Positions 1-12,600 of a stretch of 64,000 nt of DNA are shown here, one piece after another (within the stretch, counting starts at the first letter, position 1; each line of letters begins with the position of its first letter). Source of the DNA: Symbiodinium natans. Its lineage: Eukaryota > Sar > Dinophyceae > Suessiales > Symbiodiniaceae. A program made the position numbers and the translations under genes. Where the stretch lies: assembly GCA_905221605.1 (NCBI GenBank), contig CAJNDS010002634.1:1945077-2009076 (forward strand), given 5' to 3'. The notes under the pieces are model-generated. The model ran no database searches, was not told the origin of the DNA, and saw only the letters and a program-made list of their open reading frames with translations.

Positions 1-527
1 AGAATTGTAATCCCCAGATTGCCCTTAAAAGGAAGAGTAGAGAAAAACAAACCCCAGATTGCCCTTATTAGAGAAATATGTGTTGTTTTTTGGGCTGGGG
101 GTTCTTAATTAAGCAAATCGTCGACAATCGCTACCGCTTCTGCTGCGCCTCTACCCGGCTGAGTAGTTCTCCCTGATGCTCTGAATAAGGTGGTGGGCGG
201 ACAGGACCAGGGGGCCGGACACAGCGCAGGATTCAACAAGCATTGGCAAGTGCCGAGCCTAAGATTTGATTTTTTGCTGACAACTTAAATTAAACCCTAA
301 ACCCTAAACCCTAAACCCTAAACTCTAAACCCTAAACCCTAAACCCTAAACCCTAAACCCTAAACCCTAAACCCTAAACCCCAAGCCATCCAGGGTGCCC
401 ATGTGTTAGGAACTGTAAGGGTGCAGAGCACTGAATTTGCACACCAGTTCCCAGTTTGTTTCTGGCTGAGTCGTGGGACGACATCCACGCCATGAATCGG
501 ATCTGCCAAGACTACGTCAACAATCAG
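1..527. other. Left edge, telomeric tract, no firm gene
   Basis: The first 290 bases show no recognisable gene. A CCCTAAA tract fills about 291-382. From about 459 a plus-strand frame is open into the first module exon and includes an in-frame ATG at 492, so translation could start there. An acceptor-like CAG|G at 527 would instead make 528 an internal exon whose gene continues left of the window. Confidence 0.5.
291..382 (-). repeat. Telomeric heptamer tract (CCCTAAA)n
   Basis: About 13 near-perfect copies of CCCTAAA with one T-for-C variant. It lies upstream of the first visible module exon, in the CCCTAAA orientation seen before other acceptors in the window. Confidence 0.95.
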
Positions 528-630
528 GTCATGGCTCCCCCACAAACGGCGATGATCTTCCGTAAAGATGGCCAGCTTTTACCTGGCCCGCACCGAGACC
601 ACGGGTGTTGCTGGGGCAGGAGCGGGGAGA
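528..630 (+). CDS. Module gene exon 1
   Basis: Encodes the second half of a module: [10 protein letters not shown] then PGPHRD. It ends GAGA|GTACGTAG, the best classical donor in the gene, in phase 1. The exon may start further left at ATG 492. A GGAGAG direct repeat spans this donor and the next acceptor. Confidence 0.65.
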
Positions 631-3600
631 GTACGTAGCATTGTCATACTTAGGGTACTTATGGTTCCGCACTCGCAGGGATACAAAATAGACGGCTAGA
701 ACCAGTCGAGAATCATCTTCCCTGCCAGCACTTGAGGCCTGCAGGAGAGGCCCAAGGGATCAAATTCGGCTTCCAGTTCATCCAGATCGGCCAATTCCGG
801 CTTGGTGCCGTTGATGACAACCACTTCTCAATCTCGTGCCATGGGCTGCAGTCAGGAAGTTGCTTGCTTTCGACATAATAAACCCTATAGACCTAAGCCC
901 GTTCTGTCGTGCGTTTGGCACACGGCTGGAGCTACGCCCTGTGCAACTGCATGCTGTTGGCCAGAAATGCGAGTAAACTGACCTCCAAGACGCAAAGCGC
1001 ACTATCTCGCAGCACCCCGAAGTCCCACTGGACTACACCGTGCCACTCCGAATGAACTTAAACCATCTGGCCTGCAATGGAACCAGGGTGGGCTATTAGG
1101 CCCTATAATCCCTATAATCCCTATAATCAACCCGATAAAGGGCCTTTTTAGGGGGTTATAGGGTATAATAGCCCGTCCTGGAAATTGAATCATCTCCACC
1201 CTCAGACCCCACCTCAAGCAACGAATGCTCTTGGGCCCAATGGCGAGGCCAAGAGAGAGTTTTCCCAGCTGAGGCACATTGGGGGACACACTCCCCAGCT
1301 CTTCCGACATGACGGCACGCTCCACCCGAACCAGCAAAACGACTCTTGGCGACTGTGATTTTGGATCCTGACTACGTGCTGTCTCATCGCATACACATCG
1401 CCTGAGCTGCGTTCTCAGTGCAACATATCCGGGCCCTTGCATGTCTTGAAGCTGCGACCTTCATTCGTAGGACGGGGCGTGCTTAGCTGACACGGGGGCG
1501 AGCCTAGGTGACCCCACCAGTCCTAAACCAAAACCCCTAAACCTATACTACCCAACTGTGATGGTGTCCAATATTTACGTTTACATGCGTGGTCCTCCCT
1601 AAACCCTAGCCCCTAAACCTAAACCCTAAACCCTGATGGTCCTTCAGACAAGGCATGGGGAACTTTCGATCGCCCGGAGGGGGCGCCTATGGGCATCAGC
1701 GTTGGTGAGAAGCTCCCCAGCGAAATCCCTTTAGGGTTTAGGGTTTAGGATTTAGGATTTAGGGTTTAGGGTTTAGGGTTTAGGGTTTAGGGTTTAGGGT
1801 TTAGGGTTTAGGGTTTAATCGCTTCCCCTTTTTTAAAATGGACCCCTAAAAAAAAAAAAAACACTTTCCGGAAAATCCTGCCGAAACCAACCCCGCCATT
1901 AAAACCCTATTCCGAATTAGGGGGGGGTTCAGGCCTCCAAGAAACCCCTCAACACCAATAAAACCCTCAGAGGGTTTAGGCTTGGGGGTCTCTCTTTCAG
2001 TTTATACCGCACTTACTTAAGTTGATTACTTGAGTAACCCTGAAGTCTAATGAGTTATGACATTTCGATAAGACTACCCCCTGATAATAAAAACGCTTTT
2101 CGAATTTCCAAAGGGGGAGGGGGGGGGGCCCGTTTAATATTAGGGGGATGGGATTAGGGTTGAGGGTTTAGGGTTTAGGATAGGGGCTTCCAGTTCATTG
2201 GGTCATAAATCGCGGAACCATGCCCCAGCAATAGTAAGGGAGCCCCTACCAGTACATGAATGGTGCATGAGCACAAGTACACCTTGTGCTGTTCAGGTCA
2301 ACCGTGTGGGAGGGGGGGGGGGAGGAGAGCTTTTGTATTTATAGTGGGCTACCTACCTGATTACCCCCCCCCCCCCCCCCCCCGTCCCATAGGAGAGCTT
2401 TTGTATTTATAGTGGGCTACCTACCTGATTACCCCCCCCTCCCCCCCCCCCCGTCCCATATGATTCCTAAGCCCTGTGAGGGCAGAGATCGCAGCAGGTT
2501 CATCCAAATGGGCAATTTCCGGCTGGGAGATGCCGATGGCCCTTTCCTGGTGACGCACCGCGTCACTGGCAAAACGATCCAGGTCTACCAGGACGGGCTA
2601 ATTATGCCCTATTAACCCCCGAAAAGGGCAGTTTCTCGGGTTGACTATAGGGATTGTAGAGCCTAATAGCCCATCCTGGTACAAGGAGGATGGAACGGTG
2701 CAACCGGACGCGAACTCCCACTGGGCACCGAAAGTGATGGACCGCAAGCCCTCGGCGTGGACATGCCAGGATGTCGCTGAGATGGCGTACGGGCCCTGCA
2801 ATAGCGACTCTTGTCTCTTGAACCCTAAACCCTGAACCCTGAACCCTGAACCCTCCCTAAACCCTAAACCCTAAACCCTGAACCCTAAACCCTAAACCCT
2901 AAACCCTAAACCCTAAACCCTAAACCGAAGCTGGCATCATGAACTTCGCAGGGCTAATGTTGCGCTCCCTGGTTTGAAGGTTTCTCAAAAGTGTGTTGTG
3001 GGTTCAGAAGTCTGCTTGGCATGCCAGGCAGGCATTAGATAAACCCTAAACCCTAACCCCTGAACTCTAAACCCTTCTGCTAGGCGGGTGGCAAAAAAAC
3101 CCTAAACCCTAAACCCTAAACCCTAAGCCCTAAACCCTAAATAAGGACTTCGGCTCCTGGGGAGATCGCTTCATCCAGCTGGGGGATTGGCGCCTGGCGG
3201 CCACCAATGATCGGCACCTCAGCATCTCGCACAAGGATGCCTGGCCCTTGAGCAACTTTGTGTTTAGGGTTTAGGGTTTAGGGTTTAGGGTTTAGGGTAA
3301 CTTTAGATCCTTACCTTTTTGGGGTTTATTGGGTTTCTTAAGAAGCCAGCTAAAATTTTAATTTTTAGCTACCCCCCTAAGTGCAGCCAAGGCAAGTTCC
3401 TGAATCCAAAAAGGGCTTAGGGTTCATATTACCTTAGTAGGAAGTACGGTAGGATAGGGTAGCTGGCCCCAATTTTAGGGTTCATTTGGTTCCCAGGGTT
3501 GTTTTCATGCAATTTGCAACTTCGTTGCCTTTTTGGACTGGTCACATGAGGTCCACTGAGCACGCGTGAGGCTTGTTACAACCCGGTGTGGGCGCACACC

Positions 3601-6600
3601 ACCCGTGTTGATCCCTAAACCCTAAACTTTAAACCCTAAACCCTAAACCCTAAACCCTAAACCCTAAACCCTAAACCCTAAACCCTAAACCCTAAACCCT
3701 AAACCCTAAACCTTGACCCAGGATGGCCAAGTTGCCCAGATCTACCGAGACGATGGGACGCTCCACCCTGGCCCTCGTACAGATCAGTATGGATGGGCCA
3801 CTTGGGCTCAGGGTTCGGGGGGTTTAGGGTTTAGAGGTTTCGGGGTTTAGTGTCTAGAGGTTTAGGGTTTTTAGGGTTTAGGGTCTAGGGTCTAGGGTTT
3901 AGGGTTTAGGGTTTAGGGTTTAGGGTGGTCGTGTTTCATCTACGCTGCTACGTAGAGATTCTGCTATTTATCTTAGGGTTTCAAGGGGCCACCGACGAGG
4001 AACCCCGGAATCCCAGGGGCCAAACAGGCTTTGCTCGCCCAATATCCCGAGAAGCTCTGGAGATGTATGGTACTGAAATCTATTGCAGGGGTAGAGAGGG
4101 AGCGAGAGAGCGAGAGAGCGAGAGAGGGAGAGAGAGAGTATGGCGTGAGCCCTACACCCTAAACCCTAAACCCTAAACCCTAAACCCTAAACCCTAAACC
4201 CTAAACCGGTTTGCGGGTCGCCTGATGCGCTGCAGGGCCGGCCAATTGGCTACCCCTACTATGAGTTGGAAGCATGACACACGTTTCACATGAGGTTCTG
4301 AGCTTGTGCAGGACTGAACTCTGTCTGCAGGGTGGGATTTCTCGAGCCACGCAGGAAAAGATAGGGAGCGAGGCCTGTGGGCCTGCTGATGTTGTGGCAC
4401 ACTGCTACTTTCATGGTAGCGGGAGCCCTGGTTCAGGGTGACCGCTTGAGAAAAAGGTGATCCGTGCTTAGATGGCTGGCAGAGATTTTGATGCCGTGCC
4501 GACGTGGAATGGAGATCCAGGGACCTTTCAGACATTTGAAGTGGCCTGCAAGTGGTATGAGAAGACCTTGAAAGACACTGAGCGGCGAGGTGCAGCAGCG
4601 AGAGTGTGGAGTCGCCTTACCGGCCCCGCAAAGAGCGTGGTGCGGCATTTGTCGCCCGACGAGTTTGATGTCTCCAATGGACTCTCGAAACTGTTGCAGG
4701 TGCTTCGAAGCTCCCCGTTGCAGACTTTGCCAATACCGGATTCCTTCAGCAAGCTGGAGCGGTGGCATCAGCTGCGGCGGAAGGAGGGCGAGTCCATCCC
4801 AGAGCTGATTGTGCGGGAGGATGACCTCTTCCGAGAGCTGCAAGCAAGCCTTTTGAGATCGAGGGCTCGAGTGGAAAGGATTGCTTCGTCCACGACACCC
4901 TCGACACCGGCCTCACCGAGTTCAGCAAAGGCCACTGAGAAGAAGGAAGAGGAGCCCGCTGCTGATGGAGCTGGTTCCGCTGAGCCCGTCAAGGAGCCAG
5001 GTGGTGATGATGAGGTGCATCGGCACCTTGGCTTCTTTGAAGACGAGCTTCGTGGGTTCCGCCTGCTGAAGGCGGCCGGCCTGACGAATGACCAGAGAAT
5101 GCAAGTGCTCACGCTCACAGCCAATGTTGTTTCCTTCGACCGGATCCGCCAAGCGCTCCGAGCGCTGTATGACGAAGAGGACCCCTCCGCCAAGCATGCC
5201 CGACGAAAAGGGGTTTGGTATGCGTCTGAAGATTGGGAAGAAGATGTTCTCTGGCAAGGAGGCGGCGATGATTGGCTGTGGGAGGACTGGGCCTGGGACG
5301 ATGAGACTTCGTACTGGGCTGAGTGGTCCGAGTGGCCAAGTGACGCAGGATGGCAGGGCGAAGATGGTGCTGACGTCGCTGGAACTGAGCCTCCAGTTGA
5401 AGGGGCCCCTGGCGAAGAAGAGGAGGCGCTGGTGGTGCAGGAGCAAGAGGCTGCTGTGTTGGCGGCAGAAGCAGCCAAGACGCTGCAGGAAGCACGTCAA
5501 GCCATCCAGAAAGTTCGGGCGGCTCGGGGCTACTACCCCCTGGGCGGCAAGAAAGGTGGCCTCTCGGGACATGCGGCAAAGGGGAAGTCCTCAGCCAAGG
5601 GCCTTGGCAAGGGCAAGGGCAAGTCATCAGGCAAGCCGTCTGGAAAGGGTGGCTGCCTGATTTGCGGCCGCTTTGGCCATTTCTTCCGAGATTGCCCAAA
5701 TAGGCATGCGAAAGGAGCGGGCAAGCTTGGCAAGAAAGGTGCTAACATGTGGATGGACCAGGTCTACCATATGTACTTCATTGACGCTCCGGCTGAGAAC
5801 CTCCCCGAGACCGAGCCCATGGAGCCGATTCTCGACCGCATCGTAGAGCCGACCGACGCCGACTTGGAGGAGCAGAACCTGCAGTTCCACCAGGCCGACC
5901 CCTTGCTGACGATTCCGGACAAGTTCGAGCAAGCCCTGGTGCTGAGCTTGGAGACCGCAATGATGGCGGCCGTCGATGGAACGCCAGGCTTCATCCTGGA
6001 CACTGGTGCGACAGAGAACGCAGTTGGAGTGAAGACCCTGCAGACAATGATTCAGAGAACTGGCGTTCAGCACATGGTGTCGCTCGACGACCGCCCCGTC
6101 TTCAAGTTTGGCGATGGTTTGAGTTTGCGGGCCTGTTCGAAAGTGACCTTGTTCGGAACGGGCCTGGGGGAAGTTCACTTCTACACCTTGGACGGCGACC
6201 ACAGGCCACAAACTCACAATGCTGAGAACACTCCGGCACTGCTCGGCAGCAAGTTTTTGAGAGAGGCTAGGGCGACAATTTCGTACGATCGGCTTTGTTT
6301 GTGGTTTCAGGATAGAAGAAGCACCCTATGGGCCACAGAACTTCTCCAGACTCAGTCCGGGCATCTGATGATTCCTGTTGCTGGGCGTCTTTTGGACCTG
6401 ACTTCCTTTCGGCTGAAGGTCGAGCAGGAACATGGTGTGCGGCTTCCTCATGCTGCGACTTGTTTGATGGACATTTTGTTCACTCCAGGTGCTCTTGAAG
6501 CACTTCGTGATGCGCAGAGCAAGCAGCCCGGATGCAGCAAAAAGATTGAAGATAGCCTCGAGGAAGGTTCAGACATGTCAAGTGCTTGGGGGACAGAGTC

Positions 6601-9600
6601 AGCAGAGCAAGTCCTGGCCGCATTCCCTTTCGGCAAGCACGCAGTTGAGCCGATTCATGTTGTTGATCGCCCTCAGATTTCGCAACGACTTCGAGACTTG
6701 AGTGCCCGCTTGTCCTTGTTTCGCCTCCAGTGCTTGAATGGCTCGCGAGGCAGCTCCGTTCGACGACCCGCGCCAGAGTGGCTATCCATGCTGGACCAAG
6801 CACACTCCCGGCAACAAGCGCGAGAACCAGTACGCGACATGGATGGCGTGTGGAGTGTGCGGTCTTCGACTGCGCTACGAGACGAAGGGCAGCCATGGCA
6901 AGACTCGAACGGCGGGTCCGACAGTGGCGGTGGTGCAGGAGGCCATGGACGAGTTGGCCCTCGAGTTCCCCACTGGCGAGGTCAACGAGAGGATGTGCTT
7001 GGGAAAGATCCGCGAGGTCCAGGGCCGGCGCATGGTGCAGAACGAGAAGGTGACCCTGGAGACGTTCATGGAGAAGAAGGCCGGCTACACAGGACCGAGG
7101 GGAATCTCGATGTCTCCTCCGACTTTGTTCCAGTGCAAGGGCGCAACGGCAAAGGCCAGAGCGCTGACACCACCGACATGCGATGCACGACGCAGTGGAA
7201 GCCGCTCCTCGGACGCCGCTGTGGCAAAGATGGCTGCTCAGAATGGGAAGTCAACGCTGCAGGAAAGTGTGCCTCGAGCCGAGCTGGAGGAGGCATGGAT
7301 GACTATTCAGGACCAGGAGAACAAAGTGGCGGCCCTCAAGATGCGTCTGAAGGAAGCCCTTGGCGAAGATGCGGCCAAGGACTCAGACCTGGACGACGCC
7401 GAGAACATGAGCACGGTGAGCTGGAAGAAGGCCCCCTGATGGATGCGAACGAAGGTGAGGATGACTCTGGCCAGAGGGGTGTGGAGCGCCACTTTGGAAC
7501 AGAGCCTGCGGCAACCTCACCGACACAGGGCCTTCAGGAGCGAAGCCGCGGTTTCACAGGTGCTGTTCGGCGCCAGTTGCACGCTGCAGGGGCTACTTAC
7601 TTTGCGTCCTTGCTTTGCACCACGACCATTCTGCTGAATTCAATAGAACCGGCAAACTTGCTGGAGATCAATGGAGCCCGAGCCAATGGCCATTTTGGAG
7701 CTGGCGCGGGCAACTTCGGCATCACCTTCGACGGCTACTACCAGGAGACTGGGTGGAAGGTGGACAAGAAGGATGTGGCGACCACGCTTGTGGCGAAAGT
7801 TGCGGAAGCCAAGCCGGCTTTCTTGTGGATAGCGCCAGCAGTCCGAGGGGAATCGTCCTCTTGGGAAGCTGGAGAATCGCCTGGAGCCCGTCGAAACCGA
7901 CAGAGAGGACAGCGACGCGCTTTGGAGTCAGCCAGAATTCTTTCTGAAGCAGCCTGTAGGAGCATCCATGAAGGCAACGAGATCGCCTGGGAGACTCCTA
8001 TGGACATGAGCTACTGGAAGGATAGTTTGGCCGAGCAGAACATCAGGAAGGCTGCGACAGCATGTGGTCGACCTCTACATGTTCTAATAGTTGAGGGATG
8101 TCATTATCCTAAAACACAAGGGGCACATGGGAAGCGATGGCGAATCCTGACGACGAGCCATCAACTTGCTGCTGTCCTTCGACGATGCCGGTGTCCTGGA
8201 CACAAAGAACATGATGTCATCACAGAGTCGGTTGCGTTTCCGGTGACCATGGTGAAGGACATCCTCGAGGGCATCCAGTGGGAACTTCGACTTCAAGGAC
8301 GAGACCTTCAACAAGAACTTCAGGAATTCATGCTCCAACCAGCCGATGAGAGCCCGATCTATGCCATGACCTCTGGTGCACTTCCAGCCTTGGCCCCGAA
8401 CGGTGCCAAATTGAAGCAAGTGAAAGAGAACATGCTGAGGCTACATCGGGCGGCTGGACATACATCCTTCGAAAACCTGGCAAGGCTTCTTCAGAGGAGA
8501 GGATGTCCGGAGTGGGCCGTGAAGATGGCCAGGGAGCTGACGTGTGTGGATTGCGCAGAAGTTCGCCATCAACATGGACCCCCGGCAGCTTCCGCTGAAC
8601 CTCCTCCGGCCCTTTGGGAAACCCTGGGGATGGATGTCTTTGAGTATGAGTACAAACGCAATGGGACAAGGACCAAGGCGAAGTTCCTGCTCATGATCGA
8701 TCGGGCAAGTCGTTTTGTGATGACGCACTTTCTGCATGAGTACCCAGCCGAAGAGGCCTGGGAACCAAGCACAGCTGACATCAAGCGAGCCGTGGTCAAG
8801 ACATGGATGGCGGCGAACCCGAGCCCAAGGTGGCTGTACACGGATGCGGCAGCTTACTTCACCAGCAGGGAGATGATCGACTTCGCCTCCCGCAGCGGCC
8901 TAGGGCTGATGACAGCGCCCGCTGAAGCTCACTACTTGATGGGCGTCGAAGAGCGAGCAATTCAAGTGATGAAGCGGACGGTGGAGAAGCTGGAGCTGGA
9001 AGAGCTCAACTTGGACATTGGAGCTCTTTTTACCTTGGCTGCACATGGCCACAACTCCTTTGTGCACTCGGCGACAGGATATAGTCCATTTCAGTGGGCG
9101 AGAGGATGGCAGCGTGAAGATGCTCCTCCGGTTGGGCTAGATCCAAGAAAAGCCTTCAGCAAAGTCCTAGCGCACAGGGCCACGGCGGAAGCAGCATTTC
9201 TCAAAGCAGACGCGGGAATCAAGTTGTCCAAGCTGTCAAATTCGGTGGCAAGGCCAGTGCAGAGATATCAGGCCGGTGATTTGTGCATGCTGTGGCGTGC
9301 TCGCATGAATCGTCAACGAGGTGGATGGACTGGTCCGCTTCGAGTGCTTTTGCAAGAAGGCACCACTGTTTGGCTAGCCACCGGAACCACACTCGTTAGA
9401 GCCAAGCTGAACCAAGTTAGGCCAACCACAGAACGCGAGAAGCTCGTTTCCTCTACCCAAGGAACCACCGTGTACCAGAACGCAGTCGGGCTGGAGATTC
9501 TTCTTCGTGGATACCGAGGCAAGCATTTCCTGGATGCCACCTCAGAGAACCCCGGCTTGGAGATTGAGGAAGATCTGAGTCCTGCCGACCGCCTGGTGGA

Positions 9601-12600
9601 GCCCGAGGCTCCTCGTGTTGGAGGAGAAAAGGACCGTTGGGTGGTCACTGAGACGATGGTGATTCGCAAACATCTGGTTCCTAGGTTGTCCTTGTTCACT
9701 CCTGATCGCACCAAAGACTGCCCGGTGCCGGATGTAGGTCTGTCTGGGAGGAGAAGAACGGTCCTACAGAGGCCCGGAGGTGCCAATATCGTCCTCGACA
9801 ACTACAAGACTGAAGAGAGGCCACGCCGGTCCCTGATGGAGCGATGGTGCGGCGAAACTCAGTTCGAGCGAGCTGGGCGGACGCTGCCGGAAGAAATTGA
9901 GCAAAGAGCCCCGCAACAACGAGGTTCCCTTCCAGAAGTAAGAGAGCCACGTCCTGAACAACCAAGTTCTCCTCCAGAACAACGAGGTCCTGCAGCCGGC
10001 GCACGGCGAGGCTTAGAAGCCTCATCCTCTTCGGTGTCTGGCCCCCCTGTGAAGAAAGAGCGGCGCAGCGAGTTGCCGCCCGACCAGGATATGGCTGAGA
10101 TCCCAGTGCCGCAACCTGCGCTGAGGTCCCAAGTCCTAGGCGAGGAGGCGCCTGAGGCCGAGCCGGAAACTCCGGTTCCTCCTCAAGGTACATTTCAAGG
10201 AGTTCTACCCGCGCAACCAGACTTCCTGGAAGAGGAGCATGCTAGCGCGGCCCCGTACTCCACCACCGACGAGGAGAGCAGCGACGAGGAGCTACGACCA
10301 GACGTTCCTCAAACAGAGCAAGCCCACTATTCGGTGCCGCCTGAGAAGTATGCGTGCTACGCTTGTGAGATTAGCCTCACTGAGCGGGACCTCAAGAAAA
10401 TCACGAAACGGCCTCGAAGAGCTACCGCTTGGTTATCGCAAAAGATGATGGAAAAGAGCAGAGAAGTACACTGGAGGTCGTTGACGCAACCTCAGAAGGA
10501 GGAGTACGACGAAGCCATGTCCATAGAGGTGAGCAACGTAATCCGCGAGCGAGCTGCCAGAGCTTTGACAGCCCAGGAGATCTGCGACCTGGACTACAAC
10601 AAGATAATGAACATGAGGTGGGTCTTGACAAGAAAGGCGAGTGGTGCTCCAAAAGCCAGGTTGGTGGTTTTGGGGTATCAGGCCCACAACTTGCTGGAGG
10701 TCGAGACAGCAGCACCGACATTGTCTCGTACTGGCAGGAACATGCTGCTCACTGCGGCGGCAAACAGTGGCATGATCCTGGAAACTGGAGACGTCACATC
10801 GGCGTTTCTTCAAACCTTCGAAAGCCTGGAGAAGGAAAACTTGGTGGTCTGGGCGCCAATTGAATTGGCGGCCATGTTTGGAGCAGATCCAGCAGATAGC
10901 GGAATGGCAATGAAGCTGACGAAGGCCTTCTATGGCTTAGCGCACGCGCCACGAAAGTGGCACGAAACGGTTCTGAAAGCGCTCCGGGAGACCGGATGGC
11001 AACAACTTCGTGCAGATCGTTGTTTGTTTGCCTTGCGGGACGGCTCAGGCCGACTGTGCGCGCTGGCAGGCCTGCACGTCGACGATTTTCTCCTGGCAGG
11101 GCTTCCTGGCAACAAGCTGTACCTGGACTCGAAGAAAGCGTTGCAGGAGCGCTTCCGTTTTGGAAAATGGGAGCAGGCGACTGGAGAAGGCTTCACCTTT
11201 GCAGGCTGTCGTGTCAGACAGACGGAGGCTGGCATTCAGCTGGATCAGGAAGAGTACGTCAACGACTGGGTGCAGGAGATCCCGCTAGACCACCAGAGAG
11301 CCAAGCAACTTAAGTCTAAGGCGACTCCCAAAGAAATTGGCGACCTTCGAGCAGCTCTTGGGACTCTGTCGTGGAAGGCCTCGCAGACTGGTCCACAGTT
11401 TCAGGCGGAAGTGTCGCTGAAGTTGAGCGAGGTGCCCATGGCCACGGTGAACACCCTGGTCAGTGTCAACAAGCTGGTGCGGGAAGTTCGTCGAACAGCT
11501 TCTCAGAGGATTCTGTTCCCATGCTGGGGACAGCCATGGCAGTCCATCAGTGCAATGGTGTGGGCCGACGCTAGCCAGGCTAATCGTCCGAACAAATCCT
11601 CGACAGTGGCTTTCGTTGGCTGCATGGGTCCACGGGCGATCCTGGAAGGCGAGGAGGTGTCGCTGGCGCTGGTGGCGTGGCGCAGCTCTAAGTGCCCGCG
11701 TGAGAGTCTAGGCTCCAACGGCAGTGAAGTCCAAGCGATTACCATAGGCGAAGATGAAGTGTTTCTCTTGCGAGCCATGTGGTATGAAATCCACGGTGGC
11801 GAGATTTCGAGATACACGCTTGCCGAAGAGCTGAAGCAGCACACTTCGGGAGGCCTAGTGATGGATAGCAAGGGCATTTTTGATGCCATGACAAGAAATG
11901 TATCGGCCTTGCATGGCCTGCGATCCTCGAGGGCGGGTTTTGAACTTACTGTATCGGTTCAACAAGCGGTTGCCTTAGGGACCCAGCTTAGGTGGGTTAA
12001 CGGGACTGCTCAGTTAGCCGATGGTTTGACTAAGGACAATGCGGGGGCCCGTAGGGGTTTCTTAGAGTTCTTAGCTAGAGGTCAACGGTGGAGTGTGGTT
12101 CATGACCCGTCTTTCACAGCAGGCAAGAAACTGACGAAGCGACAGTTACAGCAGAAGCTTAAGGATCAAGAGAACTTCTTCGTCGGTGCCTTGAAGGCAT
12201 TTGCCGCTTCTTCTCATTATCCCTGGTTCGATTTAGATCCTATGCCGTACGATGATATTGAGCCCAGAAACCTCAAAGAAGTATTAGGGATATGAGTTGG
12301 AAGCATGACACACGTTTCACATGAGGTTCTGAGCTTGTGCAGGACTGAACTCTGTCTGCAGGGTGGGATTTCTCGAGCCACGCAGGAAAAGATAGGGAGC
12401 GAGGCCTGTGGGCCTGCTGATGTTGTGGCACACTGCTACTTTCACCTACGGCATCTGGGCTTCTGAGGACTTCGTGGGTCTTTAGGGTTTAGGGTTTAGG
12501 GGGTTAGTGTTTCAGGTGTGCAAACAAATGGCCAAGTCAAGGAAGCTGTGCTACTGTGTGGCATCTTCTTACCCTAAAGCCTAAACCCTAAACCTTAGAC

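Larger units (their letters stand above)
1712..2497 (+). other. Module gene intron 4, telomeric repeats and poly-C
   Basis: GC-AG intron. It holds TTTAGGG copies at 1730-1817 close to the donor, a second patch near 2155-2180, and a 68-bp tandem duplication at 2323-2460 with C-runs of about 13-17. No coding signal. Confidence 0.65.
4260..12444 (+). mobile_element. Full-length Ty1/copia LTR retrotransposon
   Basis: An 8,185-bp element: 154-bp LTR, primer binding site, one gag-pol frame in the order gag, protease, integrase, reverse transcriptase, RNase H (the copia order), then a second LTR. The two LTRs are identical by eye and a 5-bp duplication flanks it, so insertion is recent. It lies in sense orientation inside an intron of the module gene. 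The pol region resembles copia-like elements of dinoflagellates from general knowledge of their motifs. Confidence 0.95.

Noticed and set aside
291-382. Chromosome end at the left edge
   Set aside because: Unique sequence lies on both sides of the tract.
4768-11889. Long minus-strand frames opposite the gag-pol gene
   Set aside because: Shadows of a GC-rich coding strand; no motifs, while the plus strand carries all catalytic residues.
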